Origin: an uncultured Porphyromonadaceae bacterium
GTDB lineage: Bacteria; Bacteroidota; Bacteroidia; Bacteroidales; Muribaculaceae
Direction of reading: 5' to 3'
Length of the DNA stretch: 9,577 nt
Assembly: GCA_947177595.1 (NCBI GenBank)
Contig: CAMWUZ010000050.1
Location: forward strand, 1 to 9,577
Under the pieces are notes generated by a model. It searched no databases. It saw nothing but the letters and a program-made list of their open reading frames with translations, and was not told the origin of the DNA. Positions 7,228 through 9,577 of this stretch are shown here, in pieces; the stretch's first letter is position 1, and every line of letters starts with the position of its first letter. Made by a program: the position numbers and the translations under genes.

Positions 7228-7425
7228 TTTATATGGTTTATTAATGGTAAATACGCAAATAAGAACCCGTCTGCGTTATCTACGGGAATTGTAGAGTGCA
7301 AACGGGTATAATGCTTTAGTCTGGATTTGCGTACTATTCTATGAGGGAGATATCCCCTACTTCATAATTGCGAAAACCGGAAACAGATGCCCATAGACCC
7401 GCAGGCACGCTCAATTTTGAGTTGT
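7228..7425 (-). promoter_or_regulatory. Riboswitch expression platform and 5' leader
   Basis: This 198-base leader lies between the B12 aptamer and the first gene. It contains, in transcript order, a GCGGGT segment (7402-7397), a small hairpin (TATGA-GGGA arms, 7340-7366) and a strong long hairpin (7308-7265). The GCGGGT segment can pair with ACCCGT of the last hairpin's 5' arm, which would be an alternative (antiterminating) fold. I see no ORF here. Confidence 0.5.
7265..7308 (-). terminator. Riboswitch-controlled hairpin, possible intrinsic terminator
   Basis: Minus-strand arms ACCCGTTTGC (7308-7299) and GCAGACGGGT (7274-7265) give a 10-bp stem with one G-U pair. Inside is a further 5-bp TCTAC/GTAGA stem. 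The stem is followed by the U-rich TCTTATTT. It sits about 37 bases before the start codon of the first operon gene, where a B12-responsive attenuator would be expected. The U-tract is imperfect, so translational control is also possible. Confidence 0.55.
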
Positions 7426-7687
7426 AAATGGCAGGTCTTCTGACTTATCCCGGTTCAATCGCGCCTTCCCAGTCAATTAAAGACCAGTGGCTTATTGCGA
7501 TTCACGATTCAAACGATTCACAATTCATGATGCACGACTCACGATTATAATTGCGCATTGTTATTATGAAGTACATTGAATCAGTGGGAATTACAGCAGC
7601 GGGTACTGTCGAGGAATCACACCTCATTCCCTTTTGATGCTCCTTCACGCCTCCACTCCTGGACGGCAGAGCAACCATTTTCCATTT
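7426..7687 (-). ncRNA. Cobalamin riboswitch (adenosylcobalamin family aptamer)
   Basis: A complete cobalamin aptamer on the minus strand. In transcript order: 5' P1 arm AAATGG (near 7687), GGGAATGAGGTGTGATTCC, the conserved CCCGCTGCTGTAA, a long variable arm, GCCACTGGTC (7491-7482), CTGGGAAGGCGC, and the B12 box TAAGTCAGAAGACCTGCC (7447-7430). It closes with CCATTT, which pairs with the 5' arm. Cobalamin binding normally lowers expression of the downstream transport genes, here the lipoproteins and btuB. The variable arm (about 7492-7582) is made of dispersed repeat sequence also found beside the four-helix-bundle gene, yet all conserved blocks are intact, so the switch is probably functional. 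Confidence 0.93.
7493..7582. repeat. Dispersed repeat filling the riboswitch variable arm
   Basis: The arm holds repeated GATTCAC-like units (about 7499-7505, 7507-7512 and 7515-7520), CACAATTCATGATGCACGA at 7519-7537 and ATTGCGCATTG at 7550-7560. The 19-base stretch at 7519-7537 is the exact reverse complement of 2674-2692. The arm can still fold: GATTCA at 7499-7504 pairs with TGAATC at 7577-7582, and CACAATT at 7519-7525 pairs with AATTGCG at 7549-7555 (one wobble on the transcript). The repeat thus appears accommodated as a peripheral stem. Confidence 0.7.
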
Positions 7688-7688
7688 G

Positions 7689-7720
7689 CAAAGGTGAGAA
7701 TTTTATTTAATATGAAATCT
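7689..7720 (-). promoter_or_regulatory. Weak candidate promoter for the B12 operon
   Basis: Just upstream of the aptamer the minus strand reads CACCTTTG (7696-7689), a near match to the TAnnTTTG -7 motif. A T-rich stretch (ATTTC) lies 18-21 bases further upstream in place of a clear TTTG. The predicted start at about 7682 falls at the 5' P1 strand of the riboswitch, which is where it should be. The position supports the call more than the motif does. Confidence 0.4.
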
Positions 7721-7757
7721 TACCCGTTAATTATTTAGCATTTATTAACATACAGAC

Positions 7758-9062
7758 CTATTCTTCCAACGGTTCCCGGTTTTTCATTTTCCGGTCATTC
7801 AAAAATGATTTCCAGTTGTTTTTTATGCTGCGGTGAGCCTTCACATATGAGATTCCTGTCATCTGCTTGAGAATAAACAGAGCCCTGTTACCTATTTTGA
7901 AATTATTGCGCCCTGAATATTTACTGATGTACCTGTGATCGGGCACATAATCAAGTCTAATCTGATCGGTATCAATTGAGTTGACTCGATCAATAAGAGT
8001 AATTACCTCATGTGGTAAGTTAGGTGAGTCCATAGGCTCATATATTCCAACTTCGTTGATATCAAATTTACTCGATTCCCACTTCTTAGCCTCTTTATGG
8101 GTTATAAACTCCTTGTCAAGAAAGTAAACATCCGCTGAAGTGCTTACAAAACAAGGTTCGTTCAATCTGTTGAACCTGAACATATCGCGCGCTCTGCCTC
8201 TCGATTCTATCTGATAAGAATATCTGTCAAGCCCCAACACACTGAGCGTGTCTCCTGATAAATAATAATCAAAGTCTGTATTCAATTGCTCAAAATCAAC
8301 ATACTTCTTAAAGAATAAATCCAGATTCGGCACCCAGCTGCGCCTGATTGTATCAGCGAGAACATTGACTTTAATATTCAGATTATCTCCGTTTCTGGTC
8401 CATATTTCAGCTGGGCTGTATTTCCCTCTGATCGTATCTGTGGCATTCTCTGCGGCTATCAGTGCCGTCGGCACTAATGAATTTGGAGGAAGACCAACCC
8501 AATCAGACCATGAGAAATGGTTGAGATACGAATCACTCACACTATCAAGCCCATAAGCATCGGTAAAGCGGTAGTATGACTTGCTTGTCAATGTGCGTGG
8601 AATAACCCACCCGCTGAATTTTGTCCTCTTGTCTGTTTTTATCATAAAATCCACCATCTTTTCCCTGAATAAAAACACAGTGTCGGTGTAGGTAGATAGT
8701 GAAGAGAATTCCCTGACAAATGCCAGAATGTGCAGAAAACGATGCCCACGTGAATCAACTATAACTTCAGGCAACTCAGAATAAAATTCCTGAAGAAAAA
8801 CAGTATCCGCATCAGCCCTGGATACCTTTTTATCTTTAAATCCTATATAGCGGACAGTTACCGGAAAACTTGCAGAGGCTATTTCAGGGAGGCGTCCGCG
8901 GTTGTCACTCACAGCAATAACTCTGTCTCTCCTATCGTAAACCGAGGCTCCCGGTAGCGGTTCTCGACTCGCCGAATCCGCTACAATAATATGCCTGGCA
9001 GCGGCATCCGTCATGTTGACGGACAACACACAAAGCATTAGAGCGACAATACAGCGAACCAT
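7758..9062 (-). CDS. Secreted protein with carboxypeptidase-regulatory-like N-terminal domain, function unknown
   Basis: A 434-residue protein with a Sec signal peptide (1 to about 21, ending in DAAA) and no lipobox. Residues about 24-95 form a CarboxypepD_reg-like beta-sandwich, with the family pattern of a strand, then PLPGASV, then SDNRGRL and YIGFKDKKV. In TonB-dependent receptors this domain precedes the plug, but no plug or full barrel follows here. Residues 95-434 are a mixed region rich in Tyr/Phe and Asp that I cannot assign, ending in a basic/acidic tail. It is predicted periplasmic or outer-membrane associated. It lies upstream of the B12 riboswitch and is probably not part of the B12 regulon. 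The ATG at 9062 is chosen because the signal peptide follows directly; an upstream ATG 7 bases away is out of frame. Confidence 0.78.
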   Translation of the reverse strand: MVRCIVALMLCVLSVNMTDAAARHIIVADSASREPLPGASVYDRRDRVIAVSDNRGRLPEIASASFPVTVRYIGFKDKKVSRADADTVFLQEFYSELPEVIVDSRGHRFLHILAFVREFSSLSTYTDTVFLFREKMVDFMIKTDKRTKFSGWVIPRTLTSKSYYRFTDAYGLDSVSDSYLNHFSWSDWVGLPPNSLVPTALIAAENATDTIRGKYSPAEIWTRNGDNLNIKVNVLADTIRRSWVPNLDLFFKKYVDFEQLNTDFDYYLSGDTLSVLGLDRYSYQIESRGRARDMFRFNRLNEPCFVSTSADVYFLDKEFITHKEAKKWESSKFDINEVGIYEPMDSPNLPHEVITLIDRVNSIDTDQIRLDYVPDHRYISKYSGRNNFKIGNRALFILKQMTGISYVKAHRSIKNNWKSFLNDRKMKNREPLEE

Positions 9063-9074
9063 AAGGCATAAATA

Positions 9075-9118
9075 AATCAGGGTGCCTAAGTTATAAAAAT
9101 AACCGGGACACCCTGATT
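9075..9118. terminator. Strong hairpin after the S41 peptidase gene
   Basis: Perfect 10-bp arms AATCAGGGTG (9075-9084) and CACCCTGATT (9109-9118) enclose a second GTTAT-TTTT-ATAAC stem. On the minus strand the hairpin begins 20 bases after the peptidase stop and is followed by the moderately U-rich TATTTAT. It probably terminates or protects the 3' end of the peptidase mRNA. It lies only about 12 bases before the next start codon, so it might instead modulate read-through into that gene. Confidence 0.6.
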
Positions 9119-9138
9119 AAACTATACTTAAAGAATGT

Positions 9139-9576
9139 TTATTTTTTCTCTATGCTTTTGAGCATTTCCTTGACAGCAGCTTCAAGCTGTGCATCCTCGC
9201 CTGCAAGAACCTGAGCCGGAGTATTATACACTTCGATATCGGGTTTGAGCTCGAGATTTTCAAGGTAGTTGCCATTCATATCCTCGCATCCTACCTGAGG
9301 AATACCGAACACAATACTGGGGTCAATCTGTGTTTCCCACCACACGGCTGTCATAGTTCCCGGCACCGGCGCACCAATGAGCTTGCCTAATCCGAGGGTC
9401 TGATATGTCCAGGGGAAGCCGTGGGCGTTCGAGTAGTTATCCTCACACACAAGCACGCAAGAAGGCTTGAACCAGCGGTTGAATGGATCGCTGCCTACAT
9501 ACTGTCCGCGGGGACTAAATTTGGCGAACTCCTAACCACAGAGAAGTATAGCGAGATCTTCGTGCAGCCAGCCACA
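9139..9576 (-). CDS. C-terminal part of S41/tricorn-type peptidase, interrupted by an in-frame TAG
   Basis: The partial gene runs off the right edge. The frame encodes GWLHEDLAILL, then FSPRGQYVGSDPFNRWF, then CEDNYSNAHGFP, then a PVPGTMTAVWW region and LKPDIEV, ending in a Lys/Glu-rich tail. These blocks belong to the C-terminal catalytic domain of Bacteroidetes tricorn-like S41 serine peptidases; the Ser of NYSNAHG is the likely nucleophile. A TAG at 9532-9534 interrupts the frame inside the conserved region, just after GWLHEDLAILLCG, while homology continues on both sides. A GTG at 9456 could open a short ORF but lies in mid-domain and is not the true start. Either the gene is decayed or this is base error near a sequence end. 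The product is normally periplasmic. Confidence 0.75.
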
Positions 9577-9577
9577 T

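Noticed and set aside
7726..7749. AT-rich inverted repeat (GTTAAT/ATTAAC) as terminator of the 7758-9062 gene
   Set aside because: Only six A/T-rich base pairs, weak stem and no U-tract; not enough to call a terminator.

Overview
The window looks like a Bacteroidales chromosome fragment (Bacteroides/Muribaculaceae-like; genus not resolved). Evidence: moderate GC, no strong Shine-Dalgarno sites, TTTG/TAnnTTTG-type promoters, acidic residues just after the lipoprotein cysteines (surface-export signals), and typical Bacteroidetes families (CarboxypepD_reg-like, DUF4988, four-helix-bundle protein, tricorn-like S41 peptidase). Every gene I accept is on the minus strand, so the window reads right to left.

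Right edge (9577 to 9139): the C-terminus of an S41/tricorn-type peptidase, with an in-frame TAG near the edge, followed by a strong hairpin. Then (9062 to 7758) comes a secreted protein with a carboxypeptidase-regulatory-like domain and no assigned function. A 530-base non-coding stretch (7757 to 7228) follows. It holds a weak promoter, a complete cobalamin (B12) riboswitch and a hairpin expression platform.

The riboswitch leads a compact vitamin B12 capture and uptake operon: a DUF4988/DUF4465 surface lipoprotein (BtuH-like candidate), a triple PKD/Ig lipoprotein with an unnamed C-terminal domain, a beta-propeller lipoprotein (BtuG-like), a small four-helix-bundle protein, and a BtuB-like TonB-dependent receptor. 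Junctions are tight: a 7-base gap, then ATGA overlaps at PKD/btuG and at four-helix/btuB. The expected model is that riboswitch-controlled lipoproteins bind corrinoid at the surface and pass it to BtuB. A clean promoter at the left edge points out of the window.

The unusual part is the four-helix-bundle gene and short ATGCACA/ATTCACAATTCATGATGCAC-type repeats. The repeats flank that gene between btuG and btuB and recur in the variable arm of the riboswitch, with a 19-base exact inverted match. On the btuB side a 7-base tandem array actually encodes the signal-peptide core of BtuB. This suggests a small repeat-associated element has entered the B12 operon twice, altering the riboswitch arm and supplying the N-terminus of the transporter. 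Because the array unit is 7 bases, copy-number slippage could switch BtuB on and off. These are inferences from sequence alone.
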